Below are positions 5,880-11,676 of a stretch of 11,676 bases of DNA, in pieces. The stretch comes from an uncultured Longilinea sp. Lineage in GTDB: Bacteria > Chloroflexota > Anaerolineae > Anaerolineales > Anaerolineaceae. The notes below the pieces were generated by a model. It saw only the letters and a list, made by a program, of their open reading frames with translations, had not been told where the DNA came from and searched no databases. The position numbers and the translations under genes are program-made. Location of the stretch: assembly GCA_937863945.1 (NCBI GenBank), contig CALMIB010000239.1, forward strand, positions 1-11,676. Direction: 5' to 3'. Every line of letters begins with the position of its first letter. Position 1 is the stretch's first letter.

Positions 5880-6790
5880 GCAGCCGCGCCCGCGACCGGC
5901 GTGACCGCCGCAACCGCCGGGAGGAAACCACCCGGGGCGGGCGGTGGTATCTGCTGACCGGTCTGATCCTCGGCCTGGTCTTCGGGCTGGTCTTCTCGCT
6001 GCGCATCAGCCCGGTGGAATACGTCGACACCGTGCCCGCGGTGCTGCGCGCGGCCGACAAGGACCAGTACCGCATGCTGGTGGCGCTCTCCTACCAGGCC
6101 AACGGCGACCTGGGCCGCGCCAGCCAGCGCCTGGCGCAATTGCGCGACCCGGCGCCCGAAGCCACGCTGACCGAACTGGCCCAGCGGCTGCTGGCCGAGA
6201 ACGGCAGCATCGAGACCGCCCGCGCGCTGGCCCAACTGGCTTCGGCGCTGGTGAACGTTTCCGGCAGCGCCACCGGCGCGCCCGCCAACCCCACCGCGGA
6301 CACGCAAAGTACCAGCAGCGCACCCGCCGGCACGCCCTTCAGCACGCTCGAGAACGCCCAGGCCATTCAGACCGCCACGCTGCGCCCCACCCCCGCGCCG
6401 ACGAATACGCCGCAACCCACCATCGCGCCGCGCATCACCGCCGCACCCACGCTGAGCACGCCCTTTGTCTTGCTCGACCGCCGGCCGGTGTGCGACCCGG
6501 CCGTGGAGGACGGGCTGATCCAGGTGTGGGTGCAGGATGGCGACGGCAACCCGCTGCCGGGAATCAAGGTCACCGTTGCCTGGCAGGGCGGCGAGGAGAG
6601 CTTTTATACCGGCCTCAAGACGCAGGTCGGCCCGGGGTACGCCGATTATCGCATGAGCGAGGGCTACACCTACCTGGTGACCGCCGGCGAGGGCGGCGAG
6701 CAGGCCAGCGGCCTGACCACCGATCCATGCACCGCCGCCGACGGCAGTCAGCGCCTGACCGGCTGGGTGCTGACCTTCGGTTTACCGTAA
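5876..6790 (+). CDS. Membrane-anchored protein with helical domain, Pro/Thr linker and C-terminal beta domain
   Basis: This 304-residue protein overlaps the previous gene by 4 nt (ATGA). It has a strongly basic N-terminus (1-23, many Arg), which marks the cytoplasmic side, and one transmembrane helix (about 24-43). A helical, TPR-like domain (about 55-125), related to the preceding protein, follows. Next come a low-complexity Ser/Thr/Pro/Ala linker (about 128-196) and a compact C-terminal domain (about 198-304). The C-terminal part resembles an Ig-like or carboxypeptidase-regulatory-like beta sandwich: LIQVWVQDGDGNPLPGIKV (214-232) is typical of such folds. C206 and C285 may pair as a disulfide. 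The layout suggests an outward-facing wall-spanning protein, since such linkers commonly cross the cell wall. No catalytic motif is visible and the function is unknown. Confidence 0.8.
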   Translation: MSSRARDRRDRRNRREETTRGGRWYLLTGLILGLVFGLVFSLRISPVEYVDTVPAVLRAADKDQYRMLVALSYQANGDLGRASQRLAQLRDPAPEATLTELAQRLLAENGSIETARALAQLASALVNVSGSATGAPANPTADTQSTSSAPAGTPFSTLENAQAIQTATLRPTPAPTNTPQPTIAPRITAAPTLSTPFVLLDRRPVCDPAVEDGLIQVWVQDGDGNPLPGIKVTVAWQGGEESFYTGLKTQVGPGYADYRMSEGYTYLVTAGEGGEQASGLTTDPCTAADGSQRLTGWVLTFGLP

Positions 6791-6795
6791 GAAAA

Positions 6796-6845
6796 AGCCA
6801 CCGAGAACACAGAGAGAGCCCAGCGTTTCCAGAGATGTGGAGATA
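6796..6845. repeat. Purine-rich intergenic sequence resembling a dispersed CACAGAG-type repeat
   Basis: The stretch around 6796-6818 contains CCACCGAGAACACAGAGAGA, reminiscent of CACAGAG-rich intergenic repeats seen in many environmental bacterial genomes. Only one copy is in the window, so its repetitive nature is inferred, not shown. Confidence 0.25.
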
Positions 6846-6878
6846 AAAAATCCCCGCAGCGGTTTCGCCTCGGGGATT
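6845..6878 (-). terminator. Terminator for the LCP gene (convergent region)
   Basis: AATCCCCG (6849-6856) pairs with CGGGGATT (6871-6878), with a small inner GCG/CGC stem. On the minus strand the hairpin is followed by a U-tract from the AAAAAA at 6845-6850, so it ends the leftward LCP transcript, whose stop is at 6899. The plus strand has only ATTATTG after it, so it may work weakly for the rightward transcript. Confidence 0.75.
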
Positions 6879-6898
6879 ATTGTTCGCACAGGTTGACG

Positions 6899-8305
6899 TT
6901 ACGGGTTCTTGGCCGCCCAGTCGTTGCCCAGCGCCACGGCGATATCCACCACCGCATTGGGATCGTAGCGGTTGACCACGCGCGCGTTCTCCAGGCCCAT
7001 CTTCTCGATCAGGTACTGCACCGTGTAGGGCTTGGGACCGTACACAAAGATGGTGGTGAACTCGTACACGCCGTCCGCGTTGGTTTCCTCGACCACGTTC
7101 AGGCCGTCCGGTTTGAGCAGTTCAGAGGTTTTGCTGGCCAGTCCAACTGTCAACGTGCCGTTTTGAATGGAAACGCGCGCTGCCTCGGCCTTCATTAATT
7201 CCACCGGGTTTTCGCCCACCGCGGCAGGCCCCACCGGGCCGCCCGAGGTGAAGACCTCGTCGCGCACCAGGCGCACCTGATCTGGAATTGCGCGCAAAAT
7301 ATCCTGACCGTCGGGCGAAGTGCCAAACTCAACCGCATCCGTGCCGATTACCCGGGAGATGATATGATCCTTTTGAATCTGCGGCATCAGCCAGGCCAGT
7401 TGGATGATCTGATCGAGGGTCATATTGGTGTGAATGCCGCTGGAAAGCTCATTGTAAATGGCGGGCGCCTTGGCGATGAGCGTGGGCAGTTGATTGAAAT
7501 CCAGGATACGGTCACGGACGGCCATGACCACCTGTTGCTGGCGTTCTGCGCGGCCGAAATCGTCCCCGGCGCCCTTGCGGACGCGCGCATAGGCCAATGC
7601 GAGGTCGCCGGGCAGGGTGACGCGGCCGGGTTGCAGCGTGACTTCATTAAAATCGCCGATCGCCTCAATCGTGATTTCATAGGGCACATCGATCTTGACG
7701 CCGCCAATCTCATCAATCAGCTTGACAAAGGCCTGAAAATCGATCTGCACGTAGTATTGCACCGGCACGCCCAAAAATTCCTCGACCGTTTCAATTGCCA
7801 GGCCAGGCCCGCCGCCCGGCAGCTTGTCCAGCTCGCCGAAGCGGTAAGCGTTATTGATCTTGGAATAGTCGTAGCCGGGGATGTTCACCCACATGTCGCG
7901 CGGGATCGAGAGCATGCCCGCCGTGCGGCTGAGCGGATCGATGGTCAGCAGCATCATCGTGTCGGTGCGCGGCACTTCGCCGGATTCCCAATCACGGTAA
8001 TCCAGCCCCATCACCAGGATGGTGACGCGGCTGTTGCCGTCCCACACTTCGGCAGTCGGCGCGTTGCTGGGTACAAAGCCGCCGGGCGAGTCCGTCACCA
8101 CACTGCCGGGTTGCGCCGCCTGGCCGTTATCCACCGGCGCGCCGCCCAACGGCGTGATCGTCCACGAGCTCACCAGCCCGCGGAAGAAATTAAATGCCAG
8201 CACGCCGGCGATGATCGCAACGATCACAAACGCGACCAGTAGAATAACGGTCACGCGGTCCATCGGTGCGCGGTTACGAGCGGAATTTCGTTTTACCTGT
8301 GCCAT
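6899..8305 (-). CDS. LytR-CpsA-Psr (LCP) family cell-wall polymer ligase with LytR_C domain
   Basis: LCP proteins transfer lipid-linked glycopolymers to peptidoglycan on the outer face of the membrane. The 468-residue protein has a basic N-terminus, a transmembrane helix (about 18-41), a short linker, and the LCP domain (about 93-270). Key motifs are present: GLDYR (100-104) and RTDTMMLLTIDP (113-124) with D102, R104, R113 and D115; IPRD with R136 and D137; the arginine pair in YARVRKG (R241 and R243); and DDFGRAERQQQ (248-258) with R252 and R255. These bind the polyprenyl phosphate and metal in known members. The C-terminal part (about 375-466) fits the LytR_C domain. ATG 8305 has only a weak upstream AAAGGG close to it. 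The Trm112-like gene lies 81 nt upstream on the same strand. The acceptor polymer is unknown. Confidence 0.92.
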   Translation of the reverse strand: MAQVKRNSARNRAPMDRVTVILLVAFVIVAIIAGVLAFNFFRGLVSSWTITPLGGAPVDNGQAAQPGSVVTDSPGGFVPSNAPTAEVWDGNSRVTILVMGLDYRDWESGEVPRTDTMMLLTIDPLSRTAGMLSIPRDMWVNIPGYDYSKINNAYRFGELDKLPGGGPGLAIETVEEFLGVPVQYYVQIDFQAFVKLIDEIGGVKIDVPYEITIEAIGDFNEVTLQPGRVTLPGDLALAYARVRKGAGDDFGRAERQQQVVMAVRDRILDFNQLPTLIAKAPAIYNELSSGIHTNMTLDQIIQLAWLMPQIQKDHIISRVIGTDAVEFGTSPDGQDILRAIPDQVRLVRDEVFTSGGPVGPAAVGENPVELMKAEAARVSIQNGTLTVGLASKTSELLKPDGLNVVEETNADGVYEFTTIFVYGPKPYTVQYLIEKMGLENARVVNRYDPNAVVDIAVALGNDWAAKNP

Positions 8306-8332
8306 AAACCCTTTATTTATCCATCAATCCGT

Positions 8333-8377
8333 GGAATGCTGCCAACGCAGTAGCCAATCCGTTGCAGTTTTCATTCC
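8333..8377 (-). other. Imperfect stem-loop between the Trm112-like and LCP genes
   Basis: Three nested complementary blocks form a long imperfect hairpin: GGAATG with CATTCC (8333-8338 and 8372-8377), CTG with CAG, and CAACG with CGTTG (8343-8347 and 8360-8364). The loop is 12 nt, with one C bulge and a TTTT bulge. No U-tract follows on the minus strand, so it is not a clear terminator. It may be a processing or mRNA-stability element. Confidence 0.4.
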
Positions 8378-8386
8378 AGGCGAGAA

Positions 8387-8608
8387 TTAATCGATCTTCG
8401 GCGGCGGAACGGGCAGTTGCTCGGCCGCAGTTTGCACCCATTTATCGCCCTCGCTGATCAACATGACCGGGATATCCTCCACGATCGGGTACTTCCGGCC
8501 GCAATCCTGGCAAACCAGCCAGCTCTCGCGCACCAGGGTCAGCATACCGCGTCCTTCGCGCGCGCACGCGGGGCAGCGCAAAATATCAAGCAGTTCAGGA
8601 CTGACCAT
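8387..8608 (-). CDS. Trm112-like small zinc-ribbon protein
   Basis: The product is 73 residues, typical of bacterial Trm112-like (UPF0434/YcaR-type) proteins. It opens with the family-typical LLDILRCPAC and has two CxxC knuckles, C12/C15 and C33/C36, expected to bind one zinc ion. The segment after the second knuckle, GRKYPIVEDIPVML (37-50), is also typical. In archaea and eukaryotes Trm112 activates methyltransferases; the bacterial role is poorly defined and no methyltransferase is adjacent. ATG 8608 is preceded by AAAGGAG (complement of 8614-8620) at good spacing. The tail (62-73) is Pro-rich. The gene is upstream of the LCP gene on the same strand and may share its transcript, with a stem-loop in the gap. 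Confidence 0.88.
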   Translation of the reverse strand: MVSPELLDILRCPACAREGRGMLTLVRESWLVCQDCGRKYPIVEDIPVMLISEGDKWVQTAAEQLPVPPPKID

Positions 8609-8642
8609 TCTGTCTCCTTTAATCTCCTGGAATCACCTAGCT

Positions 8643-8648
8643 ATTTTA
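8643..8648 (-). promoter_or_regulatory. Candidate -10 for the Trm112-like/LCP unit
   Basis: The minus strand reads TAAAAT about 35 nt before the start. Its -35 region is weak. A TTGACA (complement of 8654-8659), overlapping the palindrome CACGTG (8650-8655), is nearby but has no good -10 at normal spacing. Confidence 0.25.
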
Positions 8649-8672
8649 CCACGTGTCAAGGTGCTGCCGAAT

Positions 8673-8703
8673 TTGTGAAGCAGGGCGACCATCGTGATAC
8701 AAT
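8673..8703 (+). promoter_or_regulatory. Candidate extended -10 promoter for the MFS transporter
   Basis: TACAAT (8698-8703) is preceded by TG one base upstream (8695-8696), an extended -10. TTGTGA (8673-8678) lies at a 19-nt spacing. The leader would be about 28 nt. Confidence 0.4.
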
Positions 8704-8737
8704 TCCAGTTCACCCCAATGCAAGGACATCGCCGCCC

Positions 8738-9958
8738 ATGTTTGCCCGTCTCCGCCGCGCAAAAGAAGAATATCCAAGCCAGTTCTGGCTGCTGTTCTGG
8801 GGCATGCTCATCAGCACCGTCGGCACCAGCATGATCTGGCCGTTTCTGATGATTTACGTCAGCGAAAAGCTGAAACTCCCGCTCTCAACGGTCGCTACAC
8901 TGATGACCGTTAACGCCATCTCCGGCCTGATCTTCTCGTTCATCGCCGGGCCGGTGGCCGATTTTATCGGGCGCAAGCGCATCATGGTCTTCAGCCTGAT
9001 CACAGACGGATTGGCTTTCTTGTTGTTGAGCCAGGCTGCCAGCTACCCGGCTTTCCTGGTCTTGATGGCGCTGCGTGGAGCCATTAACCCGCTTTACCGC
9101 GTCGGCGCGGACGCCATGATGGCCGACCTGGTCGAGCCGGAAAAACGCGCGGATGCCTATTCGCTGCTGCGCATGAGCAACAATATCGGCGTGGCGGTTG
9201 GCCCCAGCGTAGGCGGCTTCATCGCCGGCGTTTCGTACAACCTGGCTTTTTTCTTCGCCGCCATCGGCATGATCACATACGGCGTGCTGATCACCATTCA
9301 GGCGCGTGAAACCATGCCGCAACGCCAGGAAAAGCGCCAGCCCGAGCGTTTTGCCGGTTACGGCCGCGTGCTCGGCGACCGCCCCTTCATCCAATTTGTT
9401 CTCGCCTTCCTGCTCACATCCATCGTCGCCTCCATGGTCTGGGTGCTGCTTTCGGTCTATGCCAAGCAAAATTACCATGTGCCCGAAAGCCAGTACGGTT
9501 TCATCGCCACCACCAACGCGCTGATGGTCGTATTCCTGCAATTTGCCGTCACCCAGGTCACCAAACGGCATTCGCCGCTGCCTGTGATGGCCATTGGCGC
9601 ACTCTTCTACGCGGTCGGCGGCGCCAGCATTGCGCTGGGACGCGGCTTCTGGGGCTTCTGGATGAGCATGGTGATCATGACCATCGGCGAATTGATCATG
9701 ACGCCCACCGGATCGACCTTTGTTGCCAACCGCGCTCCGGCCGACATGCGCGGGCGCTACATGAGCCTGTACGGCCTCACGCACAGCCTGGCCTACGGGA
9801 TTGGCCCCCTGCTGGGCGGCTTTATCAATGACAACATCGCGCCGGTGGCCATCTGGTACGGCGCGGGGATCATCGGGCTTGCCAGCGTGCTGGCGTTCGC
9901 GGTGCTCACGCTGCGCCAGCGCCGCGCGCAAACCACCCCGGCCCCCCAGGCAGGTTGA
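8738..9958 (+). CDS. Major facilitator superfamily transporter (drug/H+ antiporter-like)
   Basis: This 406-residue protein is highly hydrophobic, with about twelve expected transmembrane helices split by a charged central loop (about 188-207, RETMPQRQEKRQPERF). MFS motif A (GPVADFIGRKR, 71-81, with D75, R79 and R81) lies between helices 2 and 3. A motif-C-like GVAVGPSVGG (151-160) in helix 5 points to the antiporter branch. The start is ATG 8738; the frame is open much further upstream, but that part overlaps the divergent gene and promoter region and has no membrane-protein character. AAGGA (8722-8726) is 11 nt upstream, rather far. The substrate cannot be inferred; efflux of small hydrophobic compounds is the usual guess for this branch. 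It sits alone between a divergent promoter region and a short terminator. Confidence 0.88.
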   Translation: MFARLRRAKEEYPSQFWLLFWGMLISTVGTSMIWPFLMIYVSEKLKLPLSTVATLMTVNAISGLIFSFIAGPVADFIGRKRIMVFSLITDGLAFLLLSQAASYPAFLVLMALRGAINPLYRVGADAMMADLVEPEKRADAYSLLRMSNNIGVAVGPSVGGFIAGVSYNLAFFFAAIGMITYGVLITIQARETMPQRQEKRQPERFAGYGRVLGDRPFIQFVLAFLLTSIVASMVWVLLSVYAKQNYHVPESQYGFIATTNALMVVFLQFAVTQVTKRHSPLPVMAIGALFYAVGGASIALGRGFWGFWMSMVIMTIGELIMTPTGSTFVANRAPADMRGRYMSLYGLTHSLAYGIGPLLGGFINDNIAPVAIWYGAGIIGLASVLAFAVLTLRQRRAQTTPAPQAG

Positions 9959-9969
9959 TGCCTGCCTTT
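9948..9969 (+). terminator. Short terminator overlapping the end of the MFS gene
   Basis: AGGCAGG (9948-9954) pairs with CCTGCCT (9961-9967) over a 6-nt loop that contains the stop codon, followed by TTTC. Seven pairs and a short T-run make it plausible but not strong. Confidence 0.55.
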
Positions 9970-10020
9970 CACGATCTCGTACTGGCGCAGCCTGACGAGA
10001 GTGATGCTTGATAGCCGGAA

Positions 10021-10053
10021 CTTCCCCACTGCGCCCATACGGCGGCAGGGAAG
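10021..10053. other. GC-rich stem-loop in the intergenic region before the chelatase gene
   Basis: CTTCC (10021-10025) pairs with GGAAG (10049-10053), CTGC (10029-10032) with GCAG (10045-10048), and GCC with GGC inside, closing a 5-nt loop. A 3-nt bulge and a single G bulge interrupt it. No U-tract follows on either strand. The rest of 9970-10120 shows no gene. Confidence 0.4.
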
Positions 10054-10127
10054 GCAAAAACGTGGATGGGGCGCGCCGGTTTTCAACTTCACCAGGCGCC
10101 TGATTCATCCAAAAACGCCCTGAATAG

Positions 10128-10140
10128 TGGTAAACTTACC
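10128..10140 (+). promoter_or_regulatory. Candidate extended -10 with overlapping inverted repeat, chelatase gene
   Basis: TG (10128-10129), one base, then TAAACT (10131-10136) forms an extended -10 about 43 nt before the start codon. GGTAA and TTACC (10129-10133 and 10136-10140) form a 5-2-5 inverted repeat over it, which could be an operator. No clear -35 is visible. Confidence 0.35.
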
Positions 10141-10178
10141 CTGCAACATCTCTTTAAGAAACAGGAACCTCACCACCC

Positions 10179-11285
10179 ATGCCCGTGATTTATCCATTCA
10201 CCGCCATTGTCGGCCAGGAACGCATGCGCCGCGCCCTGGTTTTGAACGCAGTCGATCCGCGCATCGGCGGCGTGTTGATCCGCGGCGAGCGCGGCACCGC
10301 CAAGTCAACCGCGGCGCGCGCCCTGGCAGCCTTGCTCCCCAGCGTGCCCGTGGTGGCAGACTGCCGCTTTGGCTGCAACCCCGATAACCCGGCCGCATGG
10401 TGCACCGAATGCCGCGAACGCGCCGCCGCGGGCGAAAGCCTGCCCACCGCCGTCCGCGCCACTCCTTTCATTAACCTGCCTGTTTCGGCCACCGAAGACC
10501 GCGTGGTCGGTACATTGGACATCGAAAAGGCCATTCAAAAGGGCGTGCGCGCCTTTGAACCGGGCGTGCTGGCGGCCGCCAACCGCGGCATGCTCTACAT
10601 CGACGAGGTCAACCTGCTGGACGACCACGTGGTGGATGTGCTGCTCGACTCGGCCGCCATGGGCATGAACATCGTCGAGCGCGAGGGCATCTCCTTCTCG
10701 CACCCGGCGCGCTTCATCCTGGTCGGCACGATGAATCCCGAAGAAGGCGACTTGCGCCCGCAGTTGCTCGACCGCTTTGCCTTTTCGGTGGATATTTACG
10801 GTATCCGCGATGCGCGCGAACGCGTCACGATTATGGAACGCAACCTGGCTTTTGAAGCCAACCCCGAAGCTTTCCGCCAGCATTGGCTGGAAAAGGAAGA
10901 CGCGCTCTCGCACCAGATCGAAGAAGCCCGCAAGCTGATTGATTCGGTCACCTATACGCGCCGCGACCTGCTCTCGATCGCCTCGCTGACCGCCTCGCTG
11001 AACGTGGACGGCCACCGCGCCGACCTGGTCATCCTCAAGGCCGCGCGCGCCCAGGCCGCCTTTGAAGGACGCAACGCCATCAGCGACCGCGATATCGCCC
11101 TGGCCGCCGAGCTGGCCCTGCCGCACCGCATCAAGCGCGGCCCCTTCCAGCAATCCGAAATGAGCATGGAAGAACTGCAGGACCGCATCGAGCAGCTTCA
11201 GGGTCAAACCACTACCGGCCGCGAATCCGATAGCGAGCCGCAGGACGGCGAGGGCGAAGACCGCAGCGCGGAAAAAAAAATTTAA
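10179..11285 (+). CDS. ChlI/BchI-like AAA+ ATPase subunit of a magnesium/cobalt chelatase
   Basis: The AAA+ subunit powers metal insertion into a tetrapyrrole by the large chelatase subunit (ChlH or CobN). In this 368-residue protein: the N-terminal FTAIVGQE motif, Walker A GERGTAKST (36-44, K42), Walker B LYIDEVNLL (139-147, D142 and E143), sensor 1 in GTMNPEEG (N186), the LLDRF arginine finger (R199) and GHRADL (R280). An insert with four cysteines (C62, C66, C75 and C78) is typical of the cobaltochelatase-like ChlI-ChlD proteins and absent from most chlorophyll-type ChlI. Residues about 325-368 form an acidic, Gln-rich linker like that joining the two halves in fused homologues. The gene ends in an A9 run followed by Ile and TAA. 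A -1 slip would continue into the ChlD half. AGGAA (10163-10167) is 11 nt before ATG 10179. Confidence 0.92.
   Translation: MPVIYPFTAIVGQERMRRALVLNAVDPRIGGVLIRGERGTAKSTAARALAALLPSVPVVADCRFGCNPDNPAAWCTECRERAAAGESLPTAVRATPFINLPVSATEDRVVGTLDIEKAIQKGVRAFEPGVLAAANRGMLYIDEVNLLDDHVVDVLLDSAAMGMNIVEREGISFSHPARFILVGTMNPEEGDLRPQLLDRFAFSVDIYGIRDARERVTIMERNLAFEANPEAFRQHWLEKEDALSHQIEEARKLIDSVTYTRRDLLSIASLTASLNVDGHRADLVILKAARAQAAFEGRNAISDRDIALAAELALPHRIKRGPFQQSEMSMEELQDRIEQLQGQTTTGRESDSEPQDGEGEDRSAEKKI
11272..11280 (+). promoter_or_regulatory. A9 slippery run at the ChlI/ChlD junction (candidate programmed -1 frameshift)
   Basis: Nine A residues are read as part of GAA, then AAA, AAA and ATT, followed by TAA (11283-11285). 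A -1 slip, or one extra A in the transcript, gives K-K-N-L-T-D-T and runs into the frame that starts at ATG 11294. The joined product would be join(10179..11279,11279..11676), still open at the window edge. GAGGG at 11250-11254 could act as an upstream stimulator but is 17 nt away, longer than usual. A possible downstream stem pairs GGCCGCGCC (11305-11313) with GGCGCGCC (11335-11342), also rather far. Confidence 0.65.
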
Positions 11286-11293
11286 CCGATACG

Positions 11294-11676
11294 ATGGAAA
11301 GCGAGGCCGCGCCTGAGCAGAGCGATGACGAGCCGGCGCGCCAGGACGTTTTCGATCAAGGCACCACCAACTGGTGGGACGGCGGGAAAAAGGTAAAGGC
11401 CACCGAAGCCTTCGTTCCGCGCCGCCTCGATACGCCCCTCGACCGCATGGTGCGGCGCGCCGCCGGCCGCCGCTCGCAGACGCGCACCGAGCGCAAGCGC
11501 GGCCGCTACATCCAGGCGCGCCCCACGCCCGGCAAAGCCTACGACCTGGCCTTCGACGCCACCCTGCGCGCGGCCGCCCCCTTCCAAAACCGCCGCGAGG
11601 AACAGCGCAAGCGGGTCGCGTTTGCCATCACGCCCGGCGATTACATGCGCAAGGTGCGCGTGCGCCGCGCTGCCAA
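11294..11676 (+). CDS. ChlD-like (VWA-domain) half of a magnesium/cobalt chelatase, 3' end outside the window
   Basis: At least 127 residues are visible; the gene continues beyond 11676. The frame is -1 relative to the AAA+ gene and its first ATG (11294) is 8 nt after that gene's stop, with no proper ribosome binding site in front, only the A-run and TTTAA. The visible part is the charged linker (acidic to about 20, then the WWDGGKK segment) and the block before the VWA domain: DRMVRRAAGRRSQTRTERKR (50-69), GRYIQARP (70-77) and YDLAFDATLRAAAPFQ (83-98). These match the middle of fused ChlI-ChlD cobaltochelatase-like proteins as I know them. The MIDAS motif (DxSxS) should lie just past the edge. 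It may be made by re-initiation at 11294, by frameshift fusion with the AAA+ half, or both. Confidence 0.8.
   Translation, partial: MESEAAPEQSDDEPARQDVFDQGTTNWWDGGKKVKATEAFVPRRLDTPLDRMVRRAAGRRSQTRTERKRGRYIQARPTPGKAYDLAFDATLRAAAPFQNRREEQRKRVAFAITPGDYMRKVRVRRAA

Noticed and set aside
5944..6846. Plus-strand 300-codon frame overlapping the second membrane protein
   Set aside because: It is a +2-frame shadow rich in Arg, Gly, His and Ala with no recognisable domain. The overlapping frame has a membrane helix, linker and folded domain.
8417..8737. N-terminal extension of the MFS frame by 107 codons
   Set aside because: It overlaps the Trm112-like gene on the other strand and both candidate promoters. 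The protein sequence before ATG 8738 is not membrane-like.
8885..10108. Minus-strand open frame of 407 codons opposite the MFS transporter
   Set aside because: It is antisense to an obvious membrane transporter. Its translation is His/Asp/Gln/Gly-rich without domains and with no ribosome site.
11285..11294. The chelatase break read as a pseudogene or simple frameshift error
   Set aside because: Both halves are intact up to the junction, and the break falls exactly on an A9 run within the linker, where programmed shifting is known in this family. An error in homopolymer length stays possible and is listed as the refuting test.
1..11676. CRISPR array, insertion sequence, prophage or toxin-antitoxin system
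   Set aside because: I found no regularly spaced repeats, transposase or integrase motifs, phage genes or small gene pairs of that kind. The paired membrane proteins after hutU lack any toxin or antitoxin features.

Overview
The window is GC-rich (roughly 60% or more), densely coded bacterial chromosome. Gene content and style suggest an uncultured Chloroflexota bacterium, probably of the Anaerolineae. This rests on the Pro/Thr-linker membrane proteins, the LytR-CpsA-Psr (LCP) protein, the DUF5668-type membrane protein with a beta repeat domain, and the chelatase arrangement. It is an impression from family resemblance and was not tested by phylogeny. I see no phage, plasmid, CRISPR or transposon genes.

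Layout: a degenerate tRNA-like sequence (2-71) lies at the left edge. It is followed by a membrane protein with a beta-repeat ectodomain (132-1130, +) and a small lipoprotein (1246-1725, +), each closed by a hairpin terminator. The second terminator is bidirectional and also serves a convergent GT4-type glycosyltransferase (1825-3060, -). An AT-rich divergent promoter region separates that gene from a two-CBS-domain protein (3288-3716, +). Next is hutU, urocanate hydratase (3855-5510, +), then two short-spaced or overlapping genes for related membrane-anchored proteins (5517-5879 and 5876-6790, +). A convergent terminator region separates these from a minus-strand pair, a Trm112-like zinc-ribbon protein (8387-8608) and an LCP wall-polymer ligase (6899-8305). 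Divergent from that pair is an MFS transporter (8738-9958, +).

The most notable part is the right end. A ChlI/BchI-type AAA+ chelatase subunit (10179-11285, +) ends in a run of nine A residues (11272-11280) directly before its stop codon. The following frame (11294 to the window end) encodes the linker and start of the ChlD/VWA half of the same fused chelatase family, shifted by -1. A -1 slip on the A9 run would join the two halves into one standard-looking ChlI-ChlD polypeptide. This looks like the programmed frameshifting already reported for some bacterial chlD genes, which yields a small and a medium chelatase subunit from one gene. Four cysteines in the AAA+ half point to the cobaltochelatase-like branch (cobalamin synthesis) rather than chlorophyll synthesis.

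The genes otherwise form several small transcription units: envelope functions (beta-repeat protein, lipoprotein, glycosyltransferase, LCP, paired membrane proteins), nucleotide sensing (CBS), histidine degradation (hutU alone), transport and metallocofactor synthesis. I do not see a wholly new multi-gene system. The frameshift junction and the paralogous pair behind hutU are the best leads.
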